Shown here in pieces: positions 17,925 to 26,640 of a DNA stretch of 28,758 bases; the stretch's first letter is position 1, and each line of letters opens with the position of its first letter. Source of the DNA: JAHEJB01 sp041748175. Lineage in GTDB: Bacteria; Bacteroidota; Rhodothermia; Rhodothermales; Rubricoccaceae. The stretch lies in contig JBGTDU010000139.1 in NCBI GenBank assembly GCA_041748175.1, positions 1-28,758 on the forward strand, written 5' to 3'. A program made the position numbers and the translations under genes. The notes under the pieces were generated by a model. The model was not told the DNA's origin. It made no database searches and was given only the letters and a program-made list of their open reading frames with translations.

Positions 17925-20681
17925 ATGATCGATAGCAAGAACCCTTTCGCTCCATCGCCCGCCACCGATCTTCCTAAAGAGAAGCGTCCCGGGACCGAGC
18001 AGCCCGCCTCGTCCAATGTCGACGCGTTCTTCGGCGGCACATATTCGGTATCGTCAGAAGGCGCAGTGTTTGATGCCGTTTATGAAGACCTTGATGCGTT
18101 TGAGATGGAGGCAGAGTTGGGACCGGGGCAGCGTCCCACGCCGGATGCCATCTTTGTCGAAGAGGCTCCATTCGTTGAAGACAAGCCGGATCTCAGGCGA
18201 GCCCAGCCCAATCCGCTGACTGACGGGTTCTTTGACCAGAGCCAAGGATTCGAAAATGGTCCTGTGTTCGACACCGCCACCGGTGGCTTTCGAATCGATC
18301 TGGAATCGCACGAGCCCCAGACGACGGCTGTCGGGCCGCTCCTGGCACCCCTTCCAATCCCTGCTCCGCGAACGTCCGGGGCGATGGCCCCGCCTCCCGC
18401 GCCGCCGCGCGTCCAGGCCAGAATGGCGATGCGCGACAAGGCCGAATCGCTCTTCCGGTATCGGCGTCTGGCGCTCGGCATCTTCCTGTCGTCGCTGCTT
18501 CTGGCGCTGATGTATTCCATTCTCGCGCCCAAGAAGTACGAATCCTACAGTGTGGTCCTTATCAACACGACGCATCCCGCCGAGTCGTCCGACAGCATCG
18601 TCGGCGACTTTGTCGATATCCCTGGGCTAGAAGGGCGGAAGGTTCTGAACCAGGCGCTCATCCTTCAACAGGCGCCGGCAATCGCACAGCGCACGGCCCG
18701 ACGAATCATCGCGGAATCAAACGGCGGCGCCTCGCTTTCGTTTGCCAACAATCTCGAAGGTGGCATGACGGAGCAGAACCTGGCAACCTTTCTCCAGAAC
18801 GAAGTTGTCAGCGTGGAGCCTGCCGGCGATGAGGTGGACGCCATTCGCGTAACAGCCGAGTCGGGCGAGGCGCAGGAAGCGGCCCGCATTGCCGAGATCT
18901 ACACGGAGGAATACGCCGCATTGACGCGCGAAACCAGCCGCGAGCGCATCACCGTCACGCGCGAATTTCTCGAAGCCCAGACCGCCCGCCGCGAAGGCGA
19001 ACTTAGCGAGATCGAATCGCAGATCGCCGACTACATGCGGACAGAGGGCGCCGTCGCGCTCGACGCGCAAACCCAGAGCGCCATCTCGCAGATTGCGACG
19101 CTGCAGTCGTCCCTCGACCGCGCACGCATCGAATCGCACATGCGCGAGGCCACGCTCCGCTCGCTGGAAGGCGAGTTGCGCGCCCTCCAGCCGCGCCTTG
19201 CCGTTCGGTCGGCGTCTACGGTTGAAAGCGAGATCACACAGGTTGACGGCCAGATTACCGAGTTCGAGCGCGTGATCGAGCAGATCTACGTCCGCAATCC
19301 CGAGATGCGTGGCAACCCAAGTGCGCATCCCGATCTCGCCGAGCTTGAGTCGCGCCTTGCCACGTTCCGGCGGGAGAAGCAACGCCTCGCCGGCCAGCTC
19401 GCTAGCGAGGTGACAGCCGCCGGTGGCGTCGACCTCTCCAGCACAGGAAGCAACGGACAAGGCTACGTCGCCGATCTTCGGCGCCAGATCACCTCCGAAC
19501 GCGCAGCCCTCGACGGCGCCCGTGCCGAAAGCGGTGCGCTATCCGGGCGGCTGTCTGAAGCCAGTGGCGTGCTCGTTTCCATACCGGAGCAGTCGCGTGA
19601 ACTGGCGCAGCTTCAAAGGGCGCGCGCGGCGACCGAACAGCTCCATCTCTACCTGACCAGCAAGCTGCAAGCGGCCAGCGTGGCCGAGGAAACCGAGTTT
19701 GGCCTGGCCCAGGTTATCCGCGAGCCGCAGGTGCCGCAAAAACCCTCCAGCCCCAATCTTCCCCTAAACCTCCTGCTCGGAGGGCTTCTCGGTTTGATGC
19801 TCGGGTATGGCGCCACGGCAGTGCGCGCGCGGACCGACGGCTACATCCACACACCGTCTGACCTTGCCGACAACGGCTTTACGCTCGTCGGAACCGTCCC
19901 GGATCTCGGAGAGGACGCCGAGGGAACGCCCGTCACGCTGGAAGGAATGCCGGTTTCGTCTGCGCTCGTTGCGCTGGTGAAACCCTTCTCGCCTGCCGCC
20001 GAATCCTTCCGCCACCTGCACGCCGGCTTGCAGGGAGGCGCCGATGCCCCGCAGATCCTGCTCGTCACGAGCCCGGAGATTGGCAGCGGAAAGAGCCTGA
20101 TCGCCGCCAACCTTGCCGTTGTGGCCGCGCAGTCCGGCCGACGGGTTTTGCTGGTCGATGCCGACCTTCGCCGACCGCAGGTCCACGCCTATCTCGGGTT
20201 GGGCGCAGCCCCGGCACTCGGCGCGGGCGTCGAGACGGAGAATCTCGTGTACTGGAATACGGTCGTGCCCGGACTATTTGCCCTCACGGCGCGCGAACCA
20301 GCCCAAACGCCGGAGGATCTCTGGAGCCCGGAACGCAGCTCAAAACTTCTGGCTGGTCTCCGCACCACATTCGATTTCATCATCGTCGATGCCCCTCCGG
20401 GTCTGCTGGCAGCCGACGCATCGGTGATCGCCCCGAACTGCGATGCCGCGCTGCTTATTGCGGCGGCCGACAGAACGCACGCCGACGCGCTCACGCAAGT
20501 GGCGGGCGAGTTGGCCGGGGCTGGCCTAACGAAGATCGGCGCGGTGCTGAACCGCTTTAATCCCGCTCAGAGCGTCGCCTTCCGGCGTACGTTTGGCTAT
20601 CGCTACGCCACACGCTACTCCGCCGAAACATCGCGCGAGCGCAGCGCCGCATCCGGTGCCGCCGCGCAACCCTCTGTATAA
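17925..20681 (+). CDS. Wzc-like polysaccharide chain-length regulator / BY-type tyrosine autokinase
   Basis: An inner-membrane polysaccharide co-polymerase fused to a cytoplasmic bacterial tyrosine kinase; such proteins control chain length and export. The ATG at 17925 (MIDSKNPFAPSP) is chosen over an upstream GTG. Residues 1-180 are an acidic, Pro-rich, probably disordered extension not found in E. coli Wzc, where the first helix lies near residue 30. TM1 is about 182-200 (LALGIFLSSLLLALMYSIL). A long periplasmic Wzz region with coiled coils follows, then TM2 (LNLLLGGLLGLMLGYGATAV). The kinase domain has Walker A GSGKS (720-724), Walker A' LLVDADLRRP and Walker B FIIVDAPPG. The C-terminus has a small tyrosine cluster (FGYRYATRYSAE) suited to autophosphorylation. 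It is the first gene of the polysaccharide run. No separate Wzb-type phosphatase gene is in the window. Confidence 0.9.
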   Translation: MIDSKNPFAPSPATDLPKEKRPGTEQPASSNVDAFFGGTYSVSSEGAVFDAVYEDLDAFEMEAELGPGQRPTPDAIFVEEAPFVEDKPDLRRAQPNPLTDGFFDQSQGFENGPVFDTATGGFRIDLESHEPQTTAVGPLLAPLPIPAPRTSGAMAPPPAPPRVQARMAMRDKAESLFRYRRLALGIFLSSLLLALMYSILAPKKYESYSVVLINTTHPAESSDSIVGDFVDIPGLEGRKVLNQALILQQAPAIAQRTARRIIAESNGGASLSFANNLEGGMTEQNLATFLQNEVVSVEPAGDEVDAIRVTAESGEAQEAARIAEIYTEEYAALTRETSRERITVTREFLEAQTARREGELSEIESQIADYMRTEGAVALDAQTQSAISQIATLQSSLDRARIESHMREATLRSLEGELRALQPRLAVRSASTVESEITQVDGQITEFERVIEQIYVRNPEMRGNPSAHPDLAELESRLATFRREKQRLAGQLASEVTAAGGVDLSSTGSNGQGYVADLRRQITSERAALDGARAESGALSGRLSEASGVLVSIPEQSRELAQLQRARAATEQLHLYLTSKLQAASVAEETEFGLAQVIREPQVPQKPSSPNLPLNLLLGGLLGLMLGYGATAVRARTDGYIHTPSDLADNGFTLVGTVPDLGEDAEGTPVTLEGMPVSSALVALVKPFSPAAESFRHLHAGLQGGADAPQILLVTSPEIGSGKSLIAANLAVVAAQSGRRVLLVDADLRRPQVHAYLGLGAAPALGAGVETENLVYWNTVVPGLFALTAREPAQTPEDLWSPERSSKLLAGLRTTFDFIIVDAPPGLLAADASVIAPNCDAALLIAAADRTHADALTQVAGELAGAGLTKIGAVLNRFNPAQSVAFRRTFGYRYATRYSAETSRERSAASGAAAQPSV

Positions 20682-20723
20682 CCTCCGCTCTGCGCCCACG
20701 CGAGCCCAGTTCCGCCCGTCTCT

Positions 20724-21278
20724 ATGAAAACCTCTATGGCGTACCCTGGTCGAACCCTGCTCCTAGCGCTCGCCGCTTTTGCAGTTGGCGTCACCTCCGT
20801 CGAGGCCCAGACCTCCATGGCGCTCGATCCGTGCATCGGGCGCCTGGGCCGGGCCGAACTCATGAAGACCACCGCGACCAACACCTATTTCAGCTATTTC
20901 GTGCCCGGCGATGCAACGGTGCAGGTTCATGTTGAGGGCGCCGTGCAGCAGCCTGGTCTCTACGAAGTAGGTATCGGCACAGATTTGGGCCGCTTGCTCG
21001 CGCTTTCCGGCGGGCCGCGCTACGAGATGCGCGATGGCGAGCGTGACCGCAACGTTGAAGTCCGGCTATTCCGACCAAACGCCGGCTCGGCGCCCATCTA
21101 CGCCACGACGCTGCAAGACACAGCCACGAATCCCGACGTCTATCCCGACCTCTGCGAAGGCGACACGATGCTGATTGACGTGATCGAATCGAAGCGGTTC
21201 GGCTGGCAGGAAATCGGCATCATCGCGGGCGGAATTTCTGCCGTCGCCTTTGTTGTCCAGGCGCTAACGAGGAACTAG
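20724..21278 (+). CDS. Minimal SLBB-domain polysaccharide export protein with C-terminal membrane helix
   Basis: A 184-residue exported protein. The signal peptide MKTSMAYPGRTLLLALAAFA ends near VEAQ. A single SLBB domain follows: FVPGDATVQVHVEGAVQQPGLYEVG, then DLGRLLALSGGP. The protein ends with a hydrophobic helix (IGIIAGGISAVAFVVQALTRN). Typical Wza/OPX proteins have an N-terminal poly-export (PES) domain, two SLBB domains and a lipobox; the PES domain and lipobox are absent here. Two cysteines (in DPCIGR and DLCEGD) may form a disulfide. It lies 42 bases after the Wzc-like gene and 30 before the flippase fusion, so a role in export with the Wzc-like protein is likely. The C-terminal helix may sit in either membrane. 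Confidence 0.78.
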   Translation: MKTSMAYPGRTLLLALAAFAVGVTSVEAQTSMALDPCIGRLGRAELMKTTATNTYFSYFVPGDATVQVHVEGAVQQPGLYEVGIGTDLGRLLALSGGPRYEMRDGERDRNVEVRLFRPNAGSAPIYATTLQDTATNPDVYPDLCEGDTMLIDVIESKRFGWQEIGIIAGGISAVAFVVQALTRN

Positions 21279-21308
21279 TCTTCGCCCCTCCGCCACCCTT
21301 TCGGGGCC

Positions 21309-23999
21309 ATGCCGGATTCCTCAACAAGCTCCTCGGGAACGCTGACTTCGTGGCTGAAGAAGGGTTCGTGGTCGGTCCTCGACCAGGGGCTCTTTGCGGT
21401 TTCGAACTTTGCGGTCAATGTTCTGTTGGCGCGTTGGTTGACGCCTGAGGCCTACGGAGCGTTCACGGTTGCCTTTATCGTTTTCCTGTTGGGCGGGGCC
21501 GTACACGGTGGGTTGTTTGTTGAGCCCCTGCTTGTATTCGGTGCCAGCCGATTCAAGGAGCGTGTGCCGTCGTATCTCCGGGTACTTCTGGCCGGCCACA
21601 TTCGTTACGCAATTATTGTCGCCGGATTACTTGGAATCGCTGGACTGGCATTTTTCGTGGGAGGGGAATTCGAACTCGCCGCAGCGTTGGCTTCGCTGGC
21701 AGTAGCTCAGGCGTTTGTCTTGTTTCTGTGGCTGATGCGTCGCGCCTGCTACATCGTCTTCAGGCCGCAAATTGCTACCCTCGCGGGTGCTGTATATCTG
21801 GTATTGGTTGTCGGAAGTGCGTTGGTGTTAAATCATCTTGGTTGGCTTACTGGGCCTATCGCCTTTTTGGTAATGGGCGGAGGAGCCTTGATTTCCGGGC
21901 TCGGTTTGGCCTGGCATCTCGGCGTTTTTCGGGCATCGAATGAGACCGGCTTGGCCACTGAGGCCCGCACTGCACACTGGGAGTATGGACGGTGGGCCTC
22001 CGTAACGGGCGGACTCGAATGGTTTCACGGCGCACTTCCCTTCCTCGTTTTGCCACTGTTTGTTGGCTTGGAGGGAAGTGCCACACTTCGGGCGCTATTC
22101 AACTTGGCCATGCCGGCGCTTCAAGGCTTTACGGCGTTGGTTCTGCTCGCTCTACCCGTATTTGTTCAGGCGCGGTCAAGAGGGAAGCTTTTCCACACGG
22201 CTCGAAATCTTGGCACGGCCCTCGCCGGTCTTGCACTTGTTTATGGTCTAATCGTTGGTTTATTTGGGAAGTCGCTGGTCGGATGGTTATATCGAGGTCA
22301 ATACTCCGTTGATTCTTTGTTGTTGTGGATGATGGCCGGGCTGCCTCTGTTTGCCGTTACCGCAGGAGTACTCATGGCGGTCCTGCGTTCGCAGGAACGG
22401 CCTAAGGCCGTGTTCCAGGCTCGGATTGGGGCCGTAGGAGCTGCGCTAACTATTGGCGTTGCGCTCACCGCAACCTTTGGTGTTGTCGGGGCAATTGCTT
22501 CAGATTTTGTCGCGTTGACAACAGAAGCTCTCGTGATGATAGGATTACTTCGAAGGAATAGAGACGCAGGGAATGCGGAGGTTGTCCAATCCCCGCCGGA
22601 AGACCTGCACTCCGATGATCGCCGACTACGTGTTCTCGTTTCGGCCTACGCGTGCCAGCCCGGACGCGGCTCTGAGCCTGGCCAGGGATGGGCAATTGCG
22701 CGTGGGCTTGCGGACCACCATGACGTGTGGCTGCTGACATATCCGGGTTATGGATTCAAACCCGCCATCGACAAGGAGCTCTGCGAGAACCCTACGCCGC
22801 ATCTCAAGGCGGTGTACCATCAATTGAAACGAGAGGGTCACGTGCATCTTCATGGTGGGCAGGACCGATCCGGATTCAAGGAGCAACTACACTATTACCG
22901 TTGGCAGATCACAGCACGAAGAACCGTGCGACGCCTTCACGCAGAAGTAGGATTTGACGTCGTACATCATGCCACGCTGATGAAATCATGGGCACCGAGC
23001 GCGCTGGCAGGATCAGGCGTACCCTTTGTTTGGGGACCGGTCGGCGGCGGCGAGTCGGCTCCAAAAGCGTTCTATCGAGGATTCAGCCCGTTCGGTCGGC
23101 GTTATGAGCGCCTTCGTGATCTTGCGAGATGGGTTGCCAGCCTGGACCCAATGGTTCGGCGAACCGCCCGATCATCCTCGCTAGGCCTCGCGGCGACACC
23201 TGAAACTGCGAAATTAATGCGCGGACTTGGAGCGAAGCGTGTTGACATTGTAGATCCTGTGGCTCTACCCGACAGCGAGATAGAGGGCCTGTCCAGGATT
23301 TCGCCGCCAGATCTGATATCGCCCCTTCGATTACTAAGTGCTGGGCGATTTCTTCATTGGAAAGGCTACGACTACGGCATTCGAGCCTTTGCGCGTGCGC
23401 GTTCCCAAGCGAAAGAAGCTGGCGACGGTACCCTTGCCGACGCGGCCTACGTGATTCTGGGCGATGGGCCAGAACGTAGCCGATTGGAAGCGTTGGCGTG
23501 CGAGCTTGGGATAGCAGAACACGTCCACTTCCTAGGGATGTTGCCTCGCGCAAGCCTACTTGAGCGACTGGAGGATAGCCACGTATTTGTACACCCAAGC
23601 TTTCACGATTGTGGCGGCTACGCCACGCTAGAAGCTATGGCAGCTGCCCGCCCGGTACTGTGCCTGAACCTCGGCGGACCCGGAACCCAGGTAACAGCGG
23701 AAACTGGTTTTGTCGTGGACGCGGTCAATCCTGAACAGGTCGAGGCAGATCTGGCCGAATGCATTTTAGCCCTTGCGCGAGACCGGAGTTTGCTGGCTCG
23801 GTTGGGCGAAGCCGCACGCGATCGCGTTCACGGACGTTACCGCTGGGGGGGCATTGTAGCGGACCTTGCAGATCGCCATCGAGAGATTGTCAGGTTGGGA
23901 ATTGAAGAGGAAATAGTCTTGACCGATACGCTTGAAACAAACGCTGTTCCAAAGAGCAACGTGGGCGAACGAGTCGCGGTGTCGGTAGCAGCCCTATGA
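21309..23999 (+). CDS. Fusion of Wzx-type oligosaccharide flippase and GT4 glycosyltransferase
   Basis: One uninterrupted 896-codon frame joining two enzymes normally made separately. Residues 1-417 are a MOP-superfamily flippase with about 12 hydrophobic helices. It opens SWLKKGSWSVLDQGLFAVSNF, has ARWLTPEAYGAFTVAF, and would move lipid-linked repeat units across the inner membrane. A hydrophilic linker (about 418-438) ends SDDRR. Residues about 440-880 are a GT-B, GT4 glycosyltransferase: SAYACQPGRGSEPGQGW at the N-lobe, WGPVGGGE, then the C-lobe with LLSAGRFLHWKGYDYGIRAF, VILGDGPERSRLEALA, and the sugar-nucleotide motif FHDCGGYATLEAMAAARPV. No Met lies near the junction, which argues against two overlapping genes. 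It ends with an ATGA overlap (23996-23999) with the ligase gene. Base composition is low in the flippase half (26 G/C of 60 at 22261-22320). Confidence 0.88.
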   Translation: MPDSSTSSSGTLTSWLKKGSWSVLDQGLFAVSNFAVNVLLARWLTPEAYGAFTVAFIVFLLGGAVHGGLFVEPLLVFGASRFKERVPSYLRVLLAGHIRYAIIVAGLLGIAGLAFFVGGEFELAAALASLAVAQAFVLFLWLMRRACYIVFRPQIATLAGAVYLVLVVGSALVLNHLGWLTGPIAFLVMGGGALISGLGLAWHLGVFRASNETGLATEARTAHWEYGRWASVTGGLEWFHGALPFLVLPLFVGLEGSATLRALFNLAMPALQGFTALVLLALPVFVQARSRGKLFHTARNLGTALAGLALVYGLIVGLFGKSLVGWLYRGQYSVDSLLLWMMAGLPLFAVTAGVLMAVLRSQERPKAVFQARIGAVGAALTIGVALTATFGVVGAIASDFVALTTEALVMIGLLRRNRDAGNAEVVQSPPEDLHSDDRRLRVLVSAYACQPGRGSEPGQGWAIARGLADHHDVWLLTYPGYGFKPAIDKELCENPTPHLKAVYHQLKREGHVHLHGGQDRSGFKEQLHYYRWQITARRTVRRLHAEVGFDVVHHATLMKSWAPSALAGSGVPFVWGPVGGGESAPKAFYRGFSPFGRRYERLRDLARWVASLDPMVRRTARSSSLGLAATPETAKLMRGLGAKRVDIVDPVALPDSEIEGLSRISPPDLISPLRLLSAGRFLHWKGYDYGIRAFARARSQAKEAGDGTLADAAYVILGDGPERSRLEALACELGIAEHVHFLGMLPRASLLERLEDSHVFVHPSFHDCGGYATLEAMAAARPVLCLNLGGPGTQVTAETGFVVDAVNPEQVEADLAECILALARDRSLLARLGEAARDRVHGRYRWGGIVADLADRHREIVRLGIEEEIVLTDTLETNAVPKSNVGERVAVSVAAL

Positions 24000-25465
24000 A
24001 CCTGATTTACACGCCTGTTTCATCAAGCGGCATTGCCGCCAGATCGGCGTACGGTGCCGCGGATAGGTATGTCCAGGTTCTCGGATGGGCCTTACTTGGT
24101 TATGCCCTTCTGTCGCGTGGGTTTGCCTATTGGGGCGTGCCACCTATTTTTGTTGGCGAGATCATTCTCCTCGTGGGCCTTTTCTACGCGGCGACTTCCG
24201 GGTCTCTCTTGAAAGTTGCTTTGACGCCGACAGGGATCGTATTGGTTCTTCTTCTTGCGCTCGCAGCCTCGAGTATCACGCGGAATTACGGTATGCACGG
24301 CGTTGACGCAATTCGTGATGGAATGCAGTTGGGCTATGGCCTTTTCGCCTTCATCATTGCCACCTTGCTAATCGCACGACCCGAACGGCTGAAGAATCTG
24401 ATCGCGTCCTATCGAAAGTACACTGTAGCGTTCCTCGCCTCGATTTGGGCTGTCTATTTGGCCTTTAGGGCATTTGAGTCTAGCGTCCCATTTCTACCCT
24501 GGTCAGATAGCGCACATATCTTCGAGGCCAAGGGCGGGGACATCATGGTGCAATTGGCCGGCATCGCGACTTTTCTCATGGTCGGACTTATTCGTCGCCG
24601 TCCATTGTTGCTCTTCGCGCTGGCGGCAAACGCAGCAATCGTGATGGTCAGCAACCGCGGCGGAATGATAGCCTTCTTTCTTGCGATACTCGTTGGCTAC
24701 GTCCTAAGGCCTCCCGAAGCACGGGTTGGGAAACTCGCTTATGCGTTCCTGTTTTTCGTCCTGATCGGCTTGATCGTGGGGCCCATCATTCCGGTCAACG
24801 GTGCCAGTAGGGACATTTCCGTAGAACAACTTTGGCTCAACATCAAAAGCGTTCTCGGACGGACAGAATCTGACTCCCTGGAGGGGACGAAGAAGTGGCG
24901 GATGGATTGGTGGGAAACCATTTTCGATTACACTGTTCGTGGGGAATATTTCTGGACGGGCAAAGGTTTCGGCGTGAATCTCGCCAAGGATGACGGTTTC
25001 CTCGTTGACCCGTCTCTCCGAAGTCCTCACAACGGCCACATGACCATTCTAGCTCGTCTCGGTGTTCCAGGGGCCATTCTGTGGATTTTGTTGCAGCTTA
25101 TCTGGTTTGCCACGCTAATCCGTGCTTGGTTGCGGGCTCGCGAGAGGAAGGAGTCTCGATGGATGGCCCTCTTTGCCGTTCTTGTCTCTTATTGGGTTGC
25201 CATGCATTTAAACGCGACCTTCGACGTGTATTTCGAAGGCCCCATGGGTGGTATCTGGTTCTGGACCGTGTTCGGTGTGGGTATTGGAGCCGTCTATATT
25301 CACCGTCATCATCCTGATGTCCTGTTCGACAGTGACGATCCAAACTCCACGCGTGAGTCTCTCGGCTATGGGGCAAGCGCCCCCACAACCGAGACCTTTA
25401 CAATCTGGCCGCCTCGGCGACGTAACTGGGGCTGGCCAGCTCCTTCGCATCCTCCAAGTACATAA
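23996..25465 (+). CDS. O-antigen ligase / polysaccharide polymerase family protein (WaaL/Wzy-like)
   Basis: A polytopic inner-membrane protein with about 11-12 helices that transfers or polymerises lipid-linked glycan on the periplasmic face. The Wzy_C/ligase signature is visible as DPSLRSPHNGHMTILARLGVPG (His345) in a large periplasmic loop, preceded by EYFWTGKGFGVNLAKDD. Basic residues (MVSNRGG) sit at a membrane edge, as in this family. Members act as O-antigen ligases, Wzy polymerases or protein glycosyl-ligases; sequence alone does not choose, though position next to the flippase favours a polymerase. The start ATG overlaps the preceding stop by 4 bases. The last 46 codons or so after the final helix form a Pro/Thr-rich tail that overlaps the next gene. 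Confidence 0.85.
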   Translation: MNLIYTPVSSSGIAARSAYGAADRYVQVLGWALLGYALLSRGFAYWGVPPIFVGEIILLVGLFYAATSGSLLKVALTPTGIVLVLLLALAASSITRNYGMHGVDAIRDGMQLGYGLFAFIIATLLIARPERLKNLIASYRKYTVAFLASIWAVYLAFRAFESSVPFLPWSDSAHIFEAKGGDIMVQLAGIATFLMVGLIRRRPLLLFALAANAAIVMVSNRGGMIAFFLAILVGYVLRPPEARVGKLAYAFLFFVLIGLIVGPIIPVNGASRDISVEQLWLNIKSVLGRTESDSLEGTKKWRMDWWETIFDYTVRGEYFWTGKGFGVNLAKDDGFLVDPSLRSPHNGHMTILARLGVPGAILWILLQLIWFATLIRAWLRARERKESRWMALFAVLVSYWVAMHLNATFDVYFEGPMGGIWFWTVFGVGIGAVYIHRHHPDVLFDSDDPNSTRESLGYGASAPTTETFTIWPPRRRNWGWPAPSHPPST

Positions 25466-26636
25466 TTACTACCGGACTGGGGGAGGCGAGGACAGTGTTT
25501 TCGAAGCGGAAGGCAGACTACTTGTCGCCAGGGGTCATGTGGTTCACCATTACACCGCCAACAACGAAGAAGTAAACGGCCTCAGTTTGCCCGTACTGGC
25601 GCAACGCACCGTTTGGAATAAACAGGCTAGTGCCGAGATAGCAGCGATTGTTGAACGAGAAGGCGTTGATATCGTGCACTTCCACAACACACTTCCGCTC
25701 ATATCGCCTGCTGCCTATTGGGGGGCGCGGAAGGCAGGTGCTGCCGTAGTTCAAACGTTGCACAACTATAGGATTATGTGTCCAGGTGCCGTGTTTTTTC
25801 GCGAAGGGCGGCCCTGTGAAACGTGTATTGACAAGTCTTTCGCGGTTCCGGCCATCATACACAAGTGCTATCGGGGTAGTCGAGCTGCGTCTGCCGTCGT
25901 GGCAACCATGACGGCTACTCACCGGGCAATAGGCACATGGACCAAGGCAATCGACCGGTACATCGCGATATCGGATTTCGCACGGGAGAAGTTCGTACGA
26001 GGCGGAATTCCCGCCACTAAACTTGTGGTAAAGCCCAACTTTCTCGACGGTGATCCGGGCGTTGGCTCGGGCACAGACGGTTTTGCCCTTTTTGTTGGTC
26101 GGCTAGATCCGGCAAAGGGAGTTGGCACACTCATAAAAGCTTGGAGCGGTGACGAAGCTGACGGACTGCCAAAGCTTGTGATCGTGGGAGACGGTCCGCT
26201 AGGCCCCGAAGTCGAAGCCGCCTGCGCAAGTGGACGGGTGGAATGGATGGGGTGGAAAGATCGGTCGGGCGTGGTTGCCCTCATGCGCAAGGCTGGTGTG
26301 CTCTTGTTTCCCTCAGAGATGTATGAAGGTGGAACGCCCATGACGCTAATTGAGTCGTTTGCGAGCGGCTTGCCTATCATCGCGTCGGACTTAGGAACGA
26401 TGCGCACGATGATCAATTCGGGCGAGAATGGACTGCTCGTTCCTCCTGGCGATCCGGATGCATTTGCCCGCGCCACGCGAGCGCTGCTTTCCAAACCAAG
26501 CGGGTATGCCGCGATGCGCTCGGCCGCACGTAAAACATTCGAGAATCACTATGGTGCCGATCGGAACTATGAGATCCTCGCTCGGATCTACGACGACGCC
26601 ACCCACGAACGCCACGGATACCATCCGATTGCCTAA
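25368..26636 (+). CDS. GT4 family glycosyltransferase
   Basis: A cytoplasmic GT-B retaining glycosyltransferase of 422 residues. Conserved sequence begins LRILQVHNYYRTGGGEDSV (nucleotide-sugar lobe). Other family landmarks are DIVHFHNTLPLISP, VVQTLHNYRIMCPG, a cysteine-rich insert (GRPCETCIDKS ... HKCYRGS) seen in a subset of GT4 enzymes, FVGRLDPAKGVGTLI, IVGDGPLGPE, and the E-x7-E motif within FPSEMYEGGTPMTLIESFASGLPII. The ATG at 25368 is the first reasonable start; it overlaps the ligase gene by 98 bases, and at least 28 bases of overlap remain even if translation began right at the conserved region. Sugar donor and acceptor are unknown. The stop is 4 bases before the GTG of the next gene. 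Confidence 0.88.
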   Translation: MGQAPPQPRPLQSGRLGDVTGAGQLLRILQVHNYYRTGGGEDSVFEAEGRLLVARGHVVHHYTANNEEVNGLSLPVLAQRTVWNKQASAEIAAIVEREGVDIVHFHNTLPLISPAAYWGARKAGAAVVQTLHNYRIMCPGAVFFREGRPCETCIDKSFAVPAIIHKCYRGSRAASAVVATMTATHRAIGTWTKAIDRYIAISDFAREKFVRGGIPATKLVVKPNFLDGDPGVGSGTDGFALFVGRLDPAKGVGTLIKAWSGDEADGLPKLVIVGDGPLGPEVEAACASGRVEWMGWKDRSGVVALMRKAGVLLFPSEMYEGGTPMTLIESFASGLPIIASDLGTMRTMINSGENGLLVPPGDPDAFARATRALLSKPSGYAAMRSAARKTFENHYGADRNYEILARIYDDATHERHGYHPIA

Positions 26637-26640
26637 GCCC

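Noticed and set aside
22540..22640. Possibility that the flippase and glycosyltransferase are two overlapping genes
   Set aside because: The frame is continuous through the linker and no in-frame Met or convincing alternative start lies just before the glycosyltransferase domain, so a fusion is the simplest reading.
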